From positions 682,001 to 746,000 of the forward strand of contig NZ_CP089312.1 in the NCBI RefSeq assembly GCF_021545335.1: DNA of 64,000 bases, in the 5' to 3' direction. This stretch comes from Streptomyces sp. GQFP (GTDB lineage: Bacteria > Actinomycetota > Actinomycetes > Streptomycetales > Streptomycetaceae). Shown piece by piece: positions 25,052-33,524 of this stretch. Made by a program: the position numbers and the translations under genes. The notes beneath the pieces are model-generated. The model searched no databases. It had not been told where the DNA came from and saw only the letters and a list, made by a program, of their open reading frames with translations. How positions within the stretch are numbered: the stretch's first letter is position 1; each line of letters begins with the position of its first letter.

Positions 25052-26200
25052 ATGACCGAGGCCTTCATCGTCGACGCCGTCCGTACACCCGTCGGCCGCC
25101 GGGGCGGCGCGCTCAGCGGCGTACACCCCGCCGATCTCGCCGCGCACGTACTGCGTGCGCTGATCGACCGGACCGGGGTCGACGCGGGCGCCGTGGACGA
25201 CGTGTACCTGGGCTGCGTGGGCCAGATGGGCGCTCAGACCGGCAACATCGCCCGCACGTCATGGCTGGCGGCCGGCCTGCCCCTGCATGTGCCGGGCACC
25301 ACCATCGACCGGCAGTGCGGTTCGTCGCAGCAGGCCGTGCACTTCGCCGCCCAGGCCGTCATGTCCGGGACGGCCGAGCTCGTCGTCGCCGGTGGTGTGG
25401 AGGTGATGAGCCTTGTGCCCATCGCCAGCCCCGCGATCGTCGGCATACGGGAAGGCATGGGCCATCCCTACGACGGCGAGGGGTGGCGCGCCCACTTCGG
25501 CGACGAGGAGGTGTCACAGTTCCGCGGCGCCGAGCTCATCGCGGAGAAGTGGAACGTCTCCCGAGCGGACATGGAGCGCTTCGCGCTGGCCAGCCACCGA
25601 CGGGCAGCCGACGCGTGGGCCGCGGACGCGTTCGCCGAGGAGGTCGTACCCACCTTCGGGCTGGCGGTCGACGAGGGACCACGACCGGACACGTCACTGG
25701 AGAAGATGGCGGGCCTCAAGACCCTGCGCGACGGCGGCCGGTTGACCGCGGCCGTCTCCAGTCAGATCTCCGACGGCGCCGCGGCCCTGCTCCTCGCCTC
25801 CGCCGACGCGGTGCGCCGGCACGGACTGACCCCGCTTGCCCGGGTGCACGCCATGGCCGTCGTCGGCTCCGACCCGATCATCATGCTCACGGGACCCATT
25901 CCGGCCACCGAGAAGGTGCTGCACCTGTCGGGACTGTCGATGGGCGACATCGATCTGGTCGAGATCAACGAGGCGTTCGCATCGGTGGTCCTGGCCTGGC
26001 AGAAGGAGATCGGCACCCCACCCGAGCGCGTCAACGCGTTCGGCGGGGCCATCGCGTTGGGCCATCCGCTCGGCGCCACGGGCGCCCGCCTGATGACGAC
26101 GCTGGTGCACCAGCTTCGCCGTACAGGTGGACGCTACGGCTTGCAGACCATGTGCGAAGGCGGCGGCATGGCCAACGCCACCATCGTCGAACGTCTCTGA
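25052..26200 (+). CDS. Thiolase (acetyl-CoA C-acyltransferase)
   Basis: 382 residues from ATG 25052, with CTGGAGGGA as ribosome binding site. All thiolase residues are present: nucleophile Cys89 (IDRQCGSSQQA), His338 (GHPLGATGA) and Cys368 (TMCEGGGMA), with NEAF before them. It cleaves a 3-oxoacyl-CoA with CoA, the last step of a beta-oxidation turn, and so is clearly different from the Ltp2-like protein at 21313. It is transcribed divergently from the FadE28-like gene, from the operator region at 24955. Confidence 0.95.
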   Translation: MTEAFIVDAVRTPVGRRGGALSGVHPADLAAHVLRALIDRTGVDAGAVDDVYLGCVGQMGAQTGNIARTSWLAAGLPLHVPGTTIDRQCGSSQQAVHFAAQAVMSGTAELVVAGGVEVMSLVPIASPAIVGIREGMGHPYDGEGWRAHFGDEEVSQFRGAELIAEKWNVSRADMERFALASHRRAADAWAADAFAEEVVPTFGLAVDEGPRPDTSLEKMAGLKTLRDGGRLTAAVSSQISDGAAALLLASADAVRRHGLTPLARVHAMAVVGSDPIIMLTGPIPATEKVLHLSGLSMGDIDLVEINEAFASVVLAWQKEIGTPPERVNAFGGAIALGHPLGATGARLMTTLVHQLRRTGGRYGLQTMCEGGGMANATIVERL

Positions 26201-26229
26201 TCCGATCCCCCACCCACCTCCGCCGCATC

Positions 26230-26331
26230 GAACTGAGATGAGTTCAAAAGAATCGCGCGCCCGGCGATCAAGCGTGCCGTTACGCAGCCACGGCTACCGT
26301 CCAAACTATTGCCCAACCTAGTTCAGTTTGG
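26230..26331 (+). promoter_or_regulatory. Promoter region of the ABC transporter with two TGAACT-type sites
   Basis: The 233-base gap before the binding-protein gene holds GAACT-gagatg-AGTTC (26230-26245, a perfect inverted repeat with a 6-base spacer) and AACCTAGTTCAGTTTGG (26315-26331), whose minus-strand core is ACTGAACTAG. CCAAACT at 26301-26307 and AGTTTGG at 26325-26331 form a wider inverted pair. These suggest that the transporter belongs to the same regulon, although spacing differs from the other sites. Confidence 0.5.
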
Positions 26332-26433
26332 TAGCTTCCACGCCATCCTAGCCAGCCGGCCGCCACCCAGCGACAAATCCGCGTATGAGCCCGTCGGTTC
26401 GACTGGGAGCCGGTTTCACACAGGGAGCCGAGA

Positions 26434-27498
26434 ATGCGAGCACATCCGCAAAGGCGCGGGGCCTTGCCCATGGTTCTGCTACTGATGACCACACTGATGG
26501 CTGCCGGCTGCGGCAGCGGCGGGGACAGCAACGAGTCCCAGGTCGTGCCTGCGGCGAAAGGCATCGACGCGCTGATCGCCGCGGCGAAGAAGGAGGGTGA
26601 GGTCACTGTCTACTCGGCCCAGAGTCTGGACGACCTGAACAACCTCGCCGCCGCCTTCGAGGCCAAGTATCCGGGGATCGACGTCAAGACCGTCCGGGGC
26701 ACCGACGGCGATCTCGGTGTCAAGGTCGAGACGGAGATCCAGACCGGCAAGGGCATCGCCGACATGTACGTGAGCGCCAGCCTGTCCTGGGTACAGGCCC
26801 AGGCCGACGCGGGACAGTTCCTGGCGCCGACCGGCCCCCAGTTGACCGGCAAGGGCGACTACGACGCCAAGCAGTACGTCCATAAGGGCAACTTCTTCGA
26901 GACCAACGCCGCGGTGCTCACCTTCGGCTGGAACACCGATCTCTACCCCAAGGGGCTGAAGGACTACCCGGACCTGCTCGATCCGGCCCTCGCCAACGGG
27001 AAGATCGGCGTCGTCGAGCCGACCGCACCCGCCTTCGTCGACTTCTACCTCTGGCTGGAGGAGACGTACGGCGCGGACTTCGTGGAGAAGCTGGCCGCCC
27101 AGAAGCCGCGCGTCTATCCCAGTTCCCTCCCCATGGGCGAGGCGCTGGCATCCGGTGAGATCGCCGCCGGCAGTTTCGTGCCCCCGATCACACTCGTCCC
27201 CGCCAAGAAGAAGGGTGCGCCGGTCGACTTCCGCATGCCCCCCTCCGGCGCATGGGGTGCCCGGTACTACGGCATGATCCTGAAGACCGGACCGCAGCCC
27301 AACGCCGCCCAGCTGTTCGCCGACTTCATGGTGACCGCCAAGGGGCAGGAGCTGATCACACCCTCGGCCGGGTCGGTGCTGCCGAACATCCCCGGCACTC
27401 TGATCACCAACGACAAGGTGCGGGTGCAGGATCCGGCCAAGCTGACGCCGGAGAAGGTGGCCGCGTACCAGAAGAAGTGGAAGTCGCTGTTCCAGTAG
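26434..27498 (+). CDS. Extracellular solute-binding lipoprotein, Fe3+/AfuA-FutA type
   Basis: 354 residues from ATG 26434 (CAGGGAG upstream). The signal peptide is of the lipoprotein type, with lipobox MAAGC. The mature protein reads GEVTVYSAQSLDDLNNLAAA, KYPGIDVKTVRG, and NTDLYPKGLKDYPDLLDP, which places it in the type-2 binding-protein family of AfuA/FutA/PotD relatives. A YY pair lies in GARYYGMI, but I cannot confirm it as a metal site. With the catabolic operators upstream, an organic substrate of the island is at least as likely as iron. Confidence 0.85.
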   Translation: MRAHPQRRGALPMVLLLMTTLMAAGCGSGGDSNESQVVPAAKGIDALIAAAKKEGEVTVYSAQSLDDLNNLAAAFEAKYPGIDVKTVRGTDGDLGVKVETEIQTGKGIADMYVSASLSWVQAQADAGQFLAPTGPQLTGKGDYDAKQYVHKGNFFETNAAVLTFGWNTDLYPKGLKDYPDLLDPALANGKIGVVEPTAPAFVDFYLWLEETYGADFVEKLAAQKPRVYPSSLPMGEALASGEIAAGSFVPPITLVPAKKKGAPVDFRMPPSGAWGARYYGMILKTGPQPNAAQLFADFMVTAKGQELITPSAGSVLPNIPGTLITNDKVRVQDPAKLTPEKVAAYQKKWKSLFQ

Positions 27499-27515
27499 GA
27501 CCGGTGCACATCGGC

Positions 27516-27543
27516 GTGGGCATCCGTACCCGTGGATGCCCAC
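27516..27543 (+). terminator. Intercistronic hairpin after the binding-protein gene
   Basis: GTGGGCATCC (27516-27525) and GGATGCCCAC (27534-27543) form a perfect 10-bp stem with an 8-base loop, 18 bases after the stop codon. There is no U-run. It is likely a partial terminator or RNA-stabilising element that lets the binding protein be made in excess over the ATPase and permease. Confidence 0.75.
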
Positions 27544-27569
27544 CCGCTTCCTTCGACTCTTCCGACGCT

Positions 27570-27613
27570 CAGACGTTCAGTGACTTCAGACGTTCAGTGA
27601 CTTCAGACGTTCA
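27570..27613 (+). repeat. 17-bp tandem repeat upstream of the ATPase gene
   Basis: CAGACGTTCAGTGACTT occurs twice in tandem (27570-27586, 27587-27603), followed by the first 10 bases of a third copy (27604-27613). It lies directly before the ribosome binding site of the ABC ATPase. It may be slippage or a small regulatory array; no known element is recognised. Confidence 0.88.
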
Positions 27614-27630
27614 GACGTAAGGATTGCCCC

Positions 27631-28770
27631 ATGTCCCACGTGCGCATCGAAGGCCTGACAAAACGGTTCGCGGGGAAGCCGCCGTCGGTCGCGGTGGACG
27701 ACCTGTCACTGGAGATCGAGGCGGGCGAGTTCATCGTTCTGCTCGGCCCGAGCGGCTGCGGGAAGACCACCACGCTGCGCTGTCTGGCCGGCCTCGAGAC
27801 GCCCGACGAGGGACGCATCTCGCTGGGCGACCGGACGGTTCTCGACGCACGCGCGAAGACCAACCTGCCGCCGAACAAGCGGCGGATCGGGATGGTGTTC
27901 CAGTCGTACGCGCTGTGGCCGCACATGCAGGTGCGCCGCAACATCGGATATCCCCTGCGCGCCCGGCGCGTGGACCGCGAGCAGTCCCGCCAGTGGATCG
28001 AGGAGACCGCGGAACTCGTCGACTGCGGCGCCCTGCTCGACCGTTATCCGGGCCAGCTCAGCGGCGGCCAGCAACAGCGGGTCGCCCTGGCCCGCGGCCT
28101 GGTCGCCCGGCCCGACCTCGTACTCTTCGACGAACCGCTCAGCAACCTCGATGCCCGGCTGCGCGACCAGGTACGCGCCCAGTTGCACGAGCTGCACGCA
28201 CGGCTGGGCTTCACCGCCGTGTTCGTCACCCACGACCAGAGTGAGGCGCTCGCGCTCGGCGACCGCCTGGCGATCATGAAAGCGGGCCGGATCGAGCAAC
28301 TCGACACGCCTGAGCGGGTGTTCGAGGAACCCGCCACCGAGTACGTCGCGGGATTCATCGGCATGTCGAACCGCCTGCCGCTCCGGCGCCAGGGCGGCGG
28401 ATGGACACTCGACGGGCAACCGGTGGCCGGTGAACTCCCGGTGCCCCGCTCGCACGACGAGGTCGCCGTCCGGCTGCGCCCCGACGATCTACGGCTCGCT
28501 CCGGCCGACGAGAAACCGCCGGACCGGGGTGTCGGCCTCCCGGCGCAGATCGTCGACGCCCAGTTCGGCGGCCGCCATATGGACGTGGTGGTCTCGTTCG
28601 CCGACTGCCGCCTGCAGGCCCGGGCGCCCCTGGGCGAACAGCCCTGGGCGCGGCGGTTGGCGCCCGGAGAGCAGGTCACCGCATGGTTCCCCGGCGAGGC
28701 GGCGATCTACTACGGCGCCGACGGCGTCCGCATAGGCACGCGGGCGCCCGCCACCGCGGTCGGGGCGTGA
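27631..28770 (+). CDS. ABC transporter ATP-binding protein (FbpC/PotA type)
   Basis: 379 residues from ATG 27631 (AAGGA upstream). Walker A GPSGCGKTT, Q-loop MVFQSYALWPHM, signature LSGGQQQRVALARG, Walker B LVLFDEPLSNLD, and switch His in VTHDQ are all present. The C-terminal third is a TOBE-type regulatory domain (VRLRPDDLRLA). It powers import through the permease encoded 4 bases downstream. Confidence 0.95.
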   Translation: MSHVRIEGLTKRFAGKPPSVAVDDLSLEIEAGEFIVLLGPSGCGKTTTLRCLAGLETPDEGRISLGDRTVLDARAKTNLPPNKRRIGMVFQSYALWPHMQVRRNIGYPLRARRVDREQSRQWIEETAELVDCGALLDRYPGQLSGGQQQRVALARGLVARPDLVLFDEPLSNLDARLRDQVRAQLHELHARLGFTAVFVTHDQSEALALGDRLAIMKAGRIEQLDTPERVFEEPATEYVAGFIGMSNRLPLRRQGGGWTLDGQPVAGELPVPRSHDEVAVRLRPDDLRLAPADEKPPDRGVGLPAQIVDAQFGGRHMDVVVSFADCRLQARAPLGEQPWARRLAPGEQVTAWFPGEAAIYYGADGVRIGTRAPATAVGA

Positions 28771-28774
28771 CCTC

Positions 28775-30523
28775 ATGGCCGCACCCCCCGCACCCGCCGT
28801 ACCTGCCCCGCCCTCGGCCACGACCCCGCCGCCCCGGGCCCCGCTGCCCCTGACAGCCCTGACCCGTGCGCGGGGTCTCCTGCCCCGGCTCGGTGCCCTC
28901 GCCTTCCTGGCCGCCATCGGCTACCTGGTGATCTCGCCGCTGGTGGGCCTGCAACAGCTGGCCTTCGAGGACGGCGCCCGTGGCTACAAGACCGCCTTCG
29001 ACGGCCCCGAGATGGCCACGACGCTGCGCACCACGGCGGGCCTGGCCCTGGGCTCACTGGCCATCGCCCTGGTTCTCGGCACGTTCCTGGCCTGGGCGGC
29101 GACCCGCCTGCCGCCCCGACTACGCCTGCTGCGCGCGCTGCCGATCCTGCCCATCGTGGTCCCGGCCGTGGCCGCGGTCACCGGCTGGGCCTTCCTGTTC
29201 TCGCCCCGGCCCGGATACCTCAACGCGGCTCTGCGCAAGCTGCCTTGGTGGGACCACCTCCGCGAGGGGCCGGTCGACATCTACACGCTGCCCTGGATCG
29301 TGGTCATCACGGGCTTCGGCCTGACCGCTTTCGTCTACCTGTTCGTCAGCGCCGGATTCACCAACATCAACTCCGAGCTGATCGAGGCCGCGCAGGTCAG
29401 CGGATCGTCCGCGCCCGGGGTGTTCTTCCGGGTGACCCTGCCGCTGCTCCGCCCCGTGCTGGTGTACGGCGGTTTCGTGGCCCTGCTCCTGGGGCTCGGC
29501 CAGTTCACCGGCCCGTTGCTGCTGGGACGGACCAACGGCATCGACGTACTCACCACCGACATGTACGTCGCCGTGTCGCAGAGCCCGGTCGACTACGGCC
29601 GCGCCGCCGCGATCGGGTCCCCGTTGCTGCTCTTCGGCATCGCCGTCGTCCTCTTCCAGAAGGTGCTCCTCGGCGATCACAGCCGCTTCGTCACCCACGG
29701 GGGCAAGGCGTTCAGGGCGAGCGGCCGGCCGTCATGGCTCGCGGTCGCGGGCATCCTCGCCTACAGCCTGGTGGCTCTGGGGCTGCCGCTGGGCGCGCTC
29801 ATCGTCGTATCGCTCTCCCCTTTCTGGAGCGGCACGATCGATGCGGGCGGGTTCACTCTGGACAACTTCCGGAGCGTGTTCACGGAGTCGGGGATCACCG
29901 ACGCCATCGTCAACAGCCTCACCACCTCGCTCATCTCCGTCGCCATCGCGCTCCCGATCGGCTTCGTCGCCGCCTCACTGCTGCTCAAGGGGCGCCGGTT
30001 CCGGCTCATCCGGGCCGCGATCGACTTCATCGTGGCGATGCCGCTGGGCATCCCCGCCGTGGTCTTCGGCGTCGGCTTCCTGCTGACGTACAGCCGTGAG
30101 CCGTTCATGCTGTACGGCACCCGCACGGTGATCGTTCTCGTCTACGTGACGCTGATGCTGCCCTTCGCCACCCGGATGCAGTTGTCCGGCATGGTCGCCC
30201 TCGGCGACACGTACCTGGAGGCGTCGCGTACCAGTGGAGCGGGCGCGCTGCGGACCAACACCGAGATCGTGCTGCCGCTGCTGCGTCCCACCCTCGCGGG
30301 TGCCGGGGCGCTGATGTTCGTGCTGCTCACCCACGAGTTCACGGCCTCGCTGCTGGTACGGGCGCCCACGACACAGGTCATGGGCACCATCCTGTTCGAC
30401 TACTGGACCAACGGCTCGTACCCGCTGGTCGCGGCGATCGCGCTGATCATGACGCTGGTGACGTCGGCGGGCGTCATCGTGGCCGTGGCCGTCGCGGGCT
30501 CCGACGTCTTCGACAAGCTCTGA
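28775..30523 (+). CDS. ABC transporter permease, fused two-domain FbpB type
   Basis: 582 residues, about twice a normal permease, with two copies of the binding-protein-dependent permease domain and about twelve membrane segments. The EAA loops are EAAQVSGSSAPGVFFRVTLP in the first half and EASRTSGAGALRTNTEIVLP in the second. This fused form is typical of Fe3+ and some phosphonate or thiamine importers. The operon order binding protein - ATPase - permease makes a complete importer. A strong terminator follows at 30539. Confidence 0.93.
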   Translation: MAAPPAPAVPAPPSATTPPPRAPLPLTALTRARGLLPRLGALAFLAAIGYLVISPLVGLQQLAFEDGARGYKTAFDGPEMATTLRTTAGLALGSLAIALVLGTFLAWAATRLPPRLRLLRALPILPIVVPAVAAVTGWAFLFSPRPGYLNAALRKLPWWDHLREGPVDIYTLPWIVVITGFGLTAFVYLFVSAGFTNINSELIEAAQVSGSSAPGVFFRVTLPLLRPVLVYGGFVALLLGLGQFTGPLLLGRTNGIDVLTTDMYVAVSQSPVDYGRAAAIGSPLLLFGIAVVLFQKVLLGDHSRFVTHGGKAFRASGRPSWLAVAGILAYSLVALGLPLGALIVVSLSPFWSGTIDAGGFTLDNFRSVFTESGITDAIVNSLTTSLISVAIALPIGFVAASLLLKGRRFRLIRAAIDFIVAMPLGIPAVVFGVGFLLTYSREPFMLYGTRTVIVLVYVTLMLPFATRMQLSGMVALGDTYLEASRTSGAGALRTNTEIVLPLLRPTLAGAGALMFVLLTHEFTASLLVRAPTTQVMGTILFDYWTNGSYPLVAAIALIMTLVTSAGVIVAVAVAGSDVFDKL

Positions 30524-30538
30524 CAGGGGCGGTCGTAC

Positions 30539-30572
30539 GGACCCGGAATCCATGGCACGGGATTCCGGGTCC
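30539..30572. terminator. Bidirectional terminator between the permease and SDR genes
   Basis: GGACCCGGAATCC (30539-30551) and GGATTCCGGGTCC (30560-30572) make a perfect 13-bp stem with an 8-base loop. It lies between two convergent genes and can serve both. Confidence 0.88.
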
Positions 30573-30592
30573 GCCGGCGAAGGCGCCTGGCG

Positions 30593-31396
30593 CTATGCCG
30601 TGAAACGGCCACCGTTGGCGAGCAGCACCGCGCCGACGAGGTTGGCCGCCTCGTCGCTCGCCAGGAACAGCGCGATGGCGGCGATCTCCTCCGGGGTGGC
30701 GAACGGTCGCACGCGCGGGTCGGTGAAGCCCTTGCGCATCACCTCGGGGTTCTTGGCGGTCATGGCGGTCTCCGTCGGTCCGGGGGCCACCGTGTTGACG
30801 CGGACGCCGAACGCGATGGCCTCCTTGGCGACGGACTGGCTCAGCGCCTGCGCGCCGGCCTTCGAGGCCGCGTAGTGCGGATAGCCGACCAGGGCGTCGA
30901 AGGCCGCGGAGGAGCTGACGGTGACGACGGATCCGGACCGGTTCGGCATCATCGCCCGCAGGGCGGCGCGCAGCACGTGGAAGGTGCCGTCCAGGTTGAT
31001 CCGCAGGACCCGCTGCCATGCCCCGTCGCCGAGCCGCGCGGTCACCTCGGGCGGGCGGTCGGCGACCAGCGCCTCCGCCAGCCACCGCTTCGCCACCGGA
31101 TCGTCGACCCCGGCCGCGTGCACCACCACGTCCAGCCGGCCGTGCGCCCGTACGACCTCGTCGACGGCCGCGTCGACCTGCCCGGCGTCCGCCACGTCCA
31201 GGGCCACCGCGTGTCCGCTCGTCACCTCCTTCGCCACGGATGCGGCCGCCGGGCCGTCGATGTCCGCCAGTACGACCGCTTTGGCACCCTCCGCGTCCAG
31301 CCCTCGGGCGACCGCCGCACCGATGCCGGATCCCGCACCGGTGACCAGCGCGATCCTTCCCTCGAAACGCCCGCGTCCCGTTCCCTCGGCATCCAT
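30593..31396 (-). CDS. Short-chain dehydrogenase/reductase
   Basis: 267 residues from ATG 31396 (AGGCAGGTGG upstream); the longer frame crosses the operator and is rejected. SDR motifs: TGAGSGIGAAVA, Asp in VLADIDGP favouring NAD, HAAG, Ser in VSSSAAF, YAASK. An insertion of about 20 residues (DPVAKRWLAEALVADRPP) after the NNAG-equivalent is unusual. Its promoter carries the best copy of the island operator (31433-31445). Confidence 0.88.
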   Translation of the reverse strand: MDAEGTGRGRFEGRIALVTGAGSGIGAAVARGLDAEGAKAVVLADIDGPAAASVAKEVTSGHAVALDVADAGQVDAAVDEVVRAHGRLDVVVHAAGVDDPVAKRWLAEALVADRPPEVTARLGDGAWQRVLRINLDGTFHVLRAALRAMMPNRSGSVVTVSSSAAFDALVGYPHYAASKAGAQALSQSVAKEAIAFGVRVNTVAPGPTETAMTAKNPEVMRKGFTDPRVRPFATPEEIAAIALFLASDEAANLVGAVLLANGGRFTA

Positions 31397-31432
31397 CGAG
31401 CCACCTGCCTCAGTCGTCGTATCGAGCCTTAC

Positions 31433-31472
31433 TGAACTGAGTTCATTTTTGCTACTGCCCTTCACATGTCAA
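31433..31472 (-). promoter_or_regulatory. Promoter with perfect operator palindrome
   Basis: TGAACT-G-AGTTCA at 31433-31445 is a perfect 13-base palindrome and the best representative of the set. On the minus strand it follows -35 TTGACA (31467-31472) and AAAAAT, as at 24955; the flanks TTTTTGCTAC and TGTCAACAG are conserved between the two sites. It controls the SDR on the minus strand and possibly the broken dehydrogenase on the plus strand. Confidence 0.75.
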
Positions 31473-31493
31473 CAGGCACGACGGGAGAGCGTG

Positions 31494-31812
31494 ATGAGAG
31501 CGGTCCGGTCGACGCACTGGGACGGCGGTCCGACGGTCACCGACGTGAAACGGCCGACGCCTCGGGGCGAGGAGGTCCTGGTGCGCGTCGAGGCGGCTGG
31601 GCTCTGCCGCTCCGATCTGCACGTGATCGACGCCGGCCCCGGCGCCCTGCCCTACCGGACGCCCTTCACCCTCGGGCACGAGGTCGCCGACCGGGTTGCA
31701 GAGCGGGGCCCGAGGCCACCGGGCCGACGGTGGGAGAGCGGGTGGTGGTCTACGGCCCCTGGGGCTGCGGGCGGTGCGGGCGCTGTTCGGCCGGGGCAGA
31801 GGACTACCTGCG
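31494..31812 (+). pseudogene. Zinc-type alcohol dehydrogenase, truncated and frameshifted
   Basis: The ATG at 31494 has a GGGAGAGC ribosome binding site. The first 70 codons are a normal GroES-like domain (LVRVEAAGLCRSDLHVID, PFTLGHEVADRVAE) with the catalytic zinc ligands. Near 31703, at CGGGGCCCGAGG, the sequence shifts frame and continues as GPTVGERVVVYGPWGCGRCG with the structural-zinc cysteines. The similarity stops around 31812, about 60 bases before the tRNA gene. The Rossmann domain (about 200 residues) is missing, so the gene is dead. Confidence 0.8.
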
Positions 31813-31871
31813 ACCGGCGCGACGGGCCTGGACTCGTGAACGAGAGAACGACCTCCGACCGGCATCAGAGC

Positions 31872-31948
<77 letters not shown>

Positions 31949-32117
31949 TTGCGTCGACCCGCGGTTGCCCCGCGTGATCGCACAGACAAACCCTACCGCA
32001 CACCCGCCCGTACCTCCGAGGGGTCACGGAACGGTCACCGAGGCATCAAGGGCCCCTTACCGCATCATCCGCCGCACTACCGTCGACCCACCTTAAACAC
32101 AACCCAGGGGGACGACC

Positions 32118-32618
32118 ATGAGCAACCCGTACAACACTCCCGGCACCCCGCAACCGGCTCCGATACCGGGGGCCGGGCCGGACCGGCAGAGCCCGAGATG
32201 GGCCCGCAAGAGATTCGTACTGCCCGGCCTCGGGCTGGCGCTCTTCATCGGTGTCGGTATAGGCACCGGCGACGACGGCAAGGACCCGGTGTCCGCCGAA
32301 CCGCGGCCCACCGCGACCGTCACGGCAACGGCGACCGCGACGGTCACCGCCACCGAGACGGCCGCACCCGAACCCGCCCCGACGGTCACGGTGTTGGCGA
32401 CCAGGACCGTCACGGCCGAACCGGCTGCCGACACCGGCACCGACACGGGTTCCGGCTCCGACGACGGCTCTGGATCCGATTCCGGCTCCGGTGACGAGAG
32501 CGTGTACTACGACAACTGCACCGCGGCCCGCGCGGCAGGTGCCGCCCCGGTGCGTGCCGGCGATCCGGGCTACGGACGGCATCTCGACCGGGACGGCGAC
32601 GGGGTCGGCTGCGAGTGA
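32118..32618 (+). CDS. Membrane-anchored Excalibur calcium-binding-domain protein
   Basis: 166 residues from ATG 32118. A proline-rich cytoplasmic tail is followed by one membrane segment (FVLPGLGLALFIGVGIG), then a long Thr/Ala/Val-rich and Gly/Ser/Asp-rich linker exposed outside. The C-terminal Excalibur domain has YYDNCTAARAAG and the Ca-binding DRDGDGVGCE end, with two cysteines. Such proteins are common in Streptomyces envelopes. The function is unknown. It ends 12 bases from the convergent NPP1 gene. Confidence 0.88.
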   Translation: MSNPYNTPGTPQPAPIPGAGPDRQSPRWARKRFVLPGLGLALFIGVGIGTGDDGKDPVSAEPRPTATVTATATATVTATETAAPEPAPTVTVLATRTVTAEPAADTGTDTGSGSDDGSGSDSGSGDESVYYDNCTAARAAGAAPVRAGDPGYGRHLDRDGDGVGCE

Positions 32619-32630
32619 CCGCTGCGAGGG

Positions 32631-33398
32631 TCAGGCGTTGGGGTCGAACGTGATGCCCGCCGGCATGGCCGCCGCCAGGTGGGAGTTGAAACTGCCGTCC
32701 TTGAGGCCGAAGTTGGCGCTGCCCCAGTTGGCGGAGGTCAGGATGTCACGGATGCCTGACGGGTAGCCGTTCCAGCCGACCAGCGGCGGGTACTGCCAGG
32801 TGCCCTCGTGGTTCTCCGGCGGTTCGTCGTTGGCGTTGGCGAGGCGGAAGCAGTGCGTGCTGATGCCGTCCTTGTGGTAGACGATCTTGGGGTGGGTGCC
32901 GTCCCAGCGGACCTGGCTACGGTTGTAGATGCTGAAACTGCCGTGGTTGGACGTCGAGACGTACTGCGCCACGTTGTTCTGCACCCACACCACCACGTGC
33001 TCCCAGTCGTGCCGGTGCCCGCCGATGCTGCTGCCCGCGAGGGCCTGGTCCTTCTCGAAGTAGAGGCCGTAGATGATCGCGCACCAGCCGTTGTTGCACT
33101 TGTAGCGGGAGTAGCCGTTGGTGTTGTCGAGGTCGGAGGCGTCACGGCACGAGCCGTTGAGGGCGCCGGTCGGGTTGAGGCCGCCGTTGAGGGTGCCCGT
33201 GGGGCCGATGGCGGGGGTGGAGTAGCAGCCGTCCGTGTCGTAGTCGTAGGCCGGCTGGTACGTCTGCTCGGTGCCGTCCGCGTTGGCCAGCAGGGCCCCG
33301 GGCGGGGCGGCGAGGGCGGTGCCGGGAAAGGCGACGAGCAGCGCGATCGCGCTGCCGAGGACGAGCGAGGCTCTGCGGATGCGCACACGTCTCTTCAC
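32631..33398 (-). CDS. Secreted NPP1/NLP (necrosis-inducing protein family)
   Basis: 255 residues. The Sec signal peptide ends after TALA (residue 30). The mature protein has the heptapeptide GHRHDWE at 127-133, diagnostic of NPP1-like proteins, preceded by the Ile/Tyr-rich strand WCAIIYGLYFEKD and followed by VVVWV. Cysteines at 58, 84, 101 and 106 suggest disulfides. Family members bind plant sphingolipids and lyse dicot membranes; saprophytic actinobacteria also carry them. The catalytic or metal-binding residues look intact, so an active secreted toxin is plausible. Confidence 0.9.
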   Translation of the reverse strand: MKRRVRIRRASLVLGSAIALLVAFPGTALAAPPGALLANADGTEQTYQPAYDYDTDGCYSTPAIGPTGTLNGGLNPTGALNGSCRDASDLDNTNGYSRYKCNNGWCAIIYGLYFEKDQALAGSSIGGHRHDWEHVVVWVQNNVAQYVSTSNHGSFSIYNRSQVRWDGTHPKIVYHKDGISTHCFRLANANDEPPENHEGTWQYPPLVGWNGYPSGIRDILTSANWGSANFGLKDGSFNSHLAAAMPAGITFDPNA

Positions 33399-33524
33399 TG
33401 GGGCCTCCTGATCGACGTCCGGGGTGCGGGGCTCGGCCAGATTTGCATGCCCATGTCACGGATGGGTCACTCGGAAGGAAAGCTTCAGGGGCGCCCGGCG
33501 GACGTCTTGGCCACTCCGCGTTCG

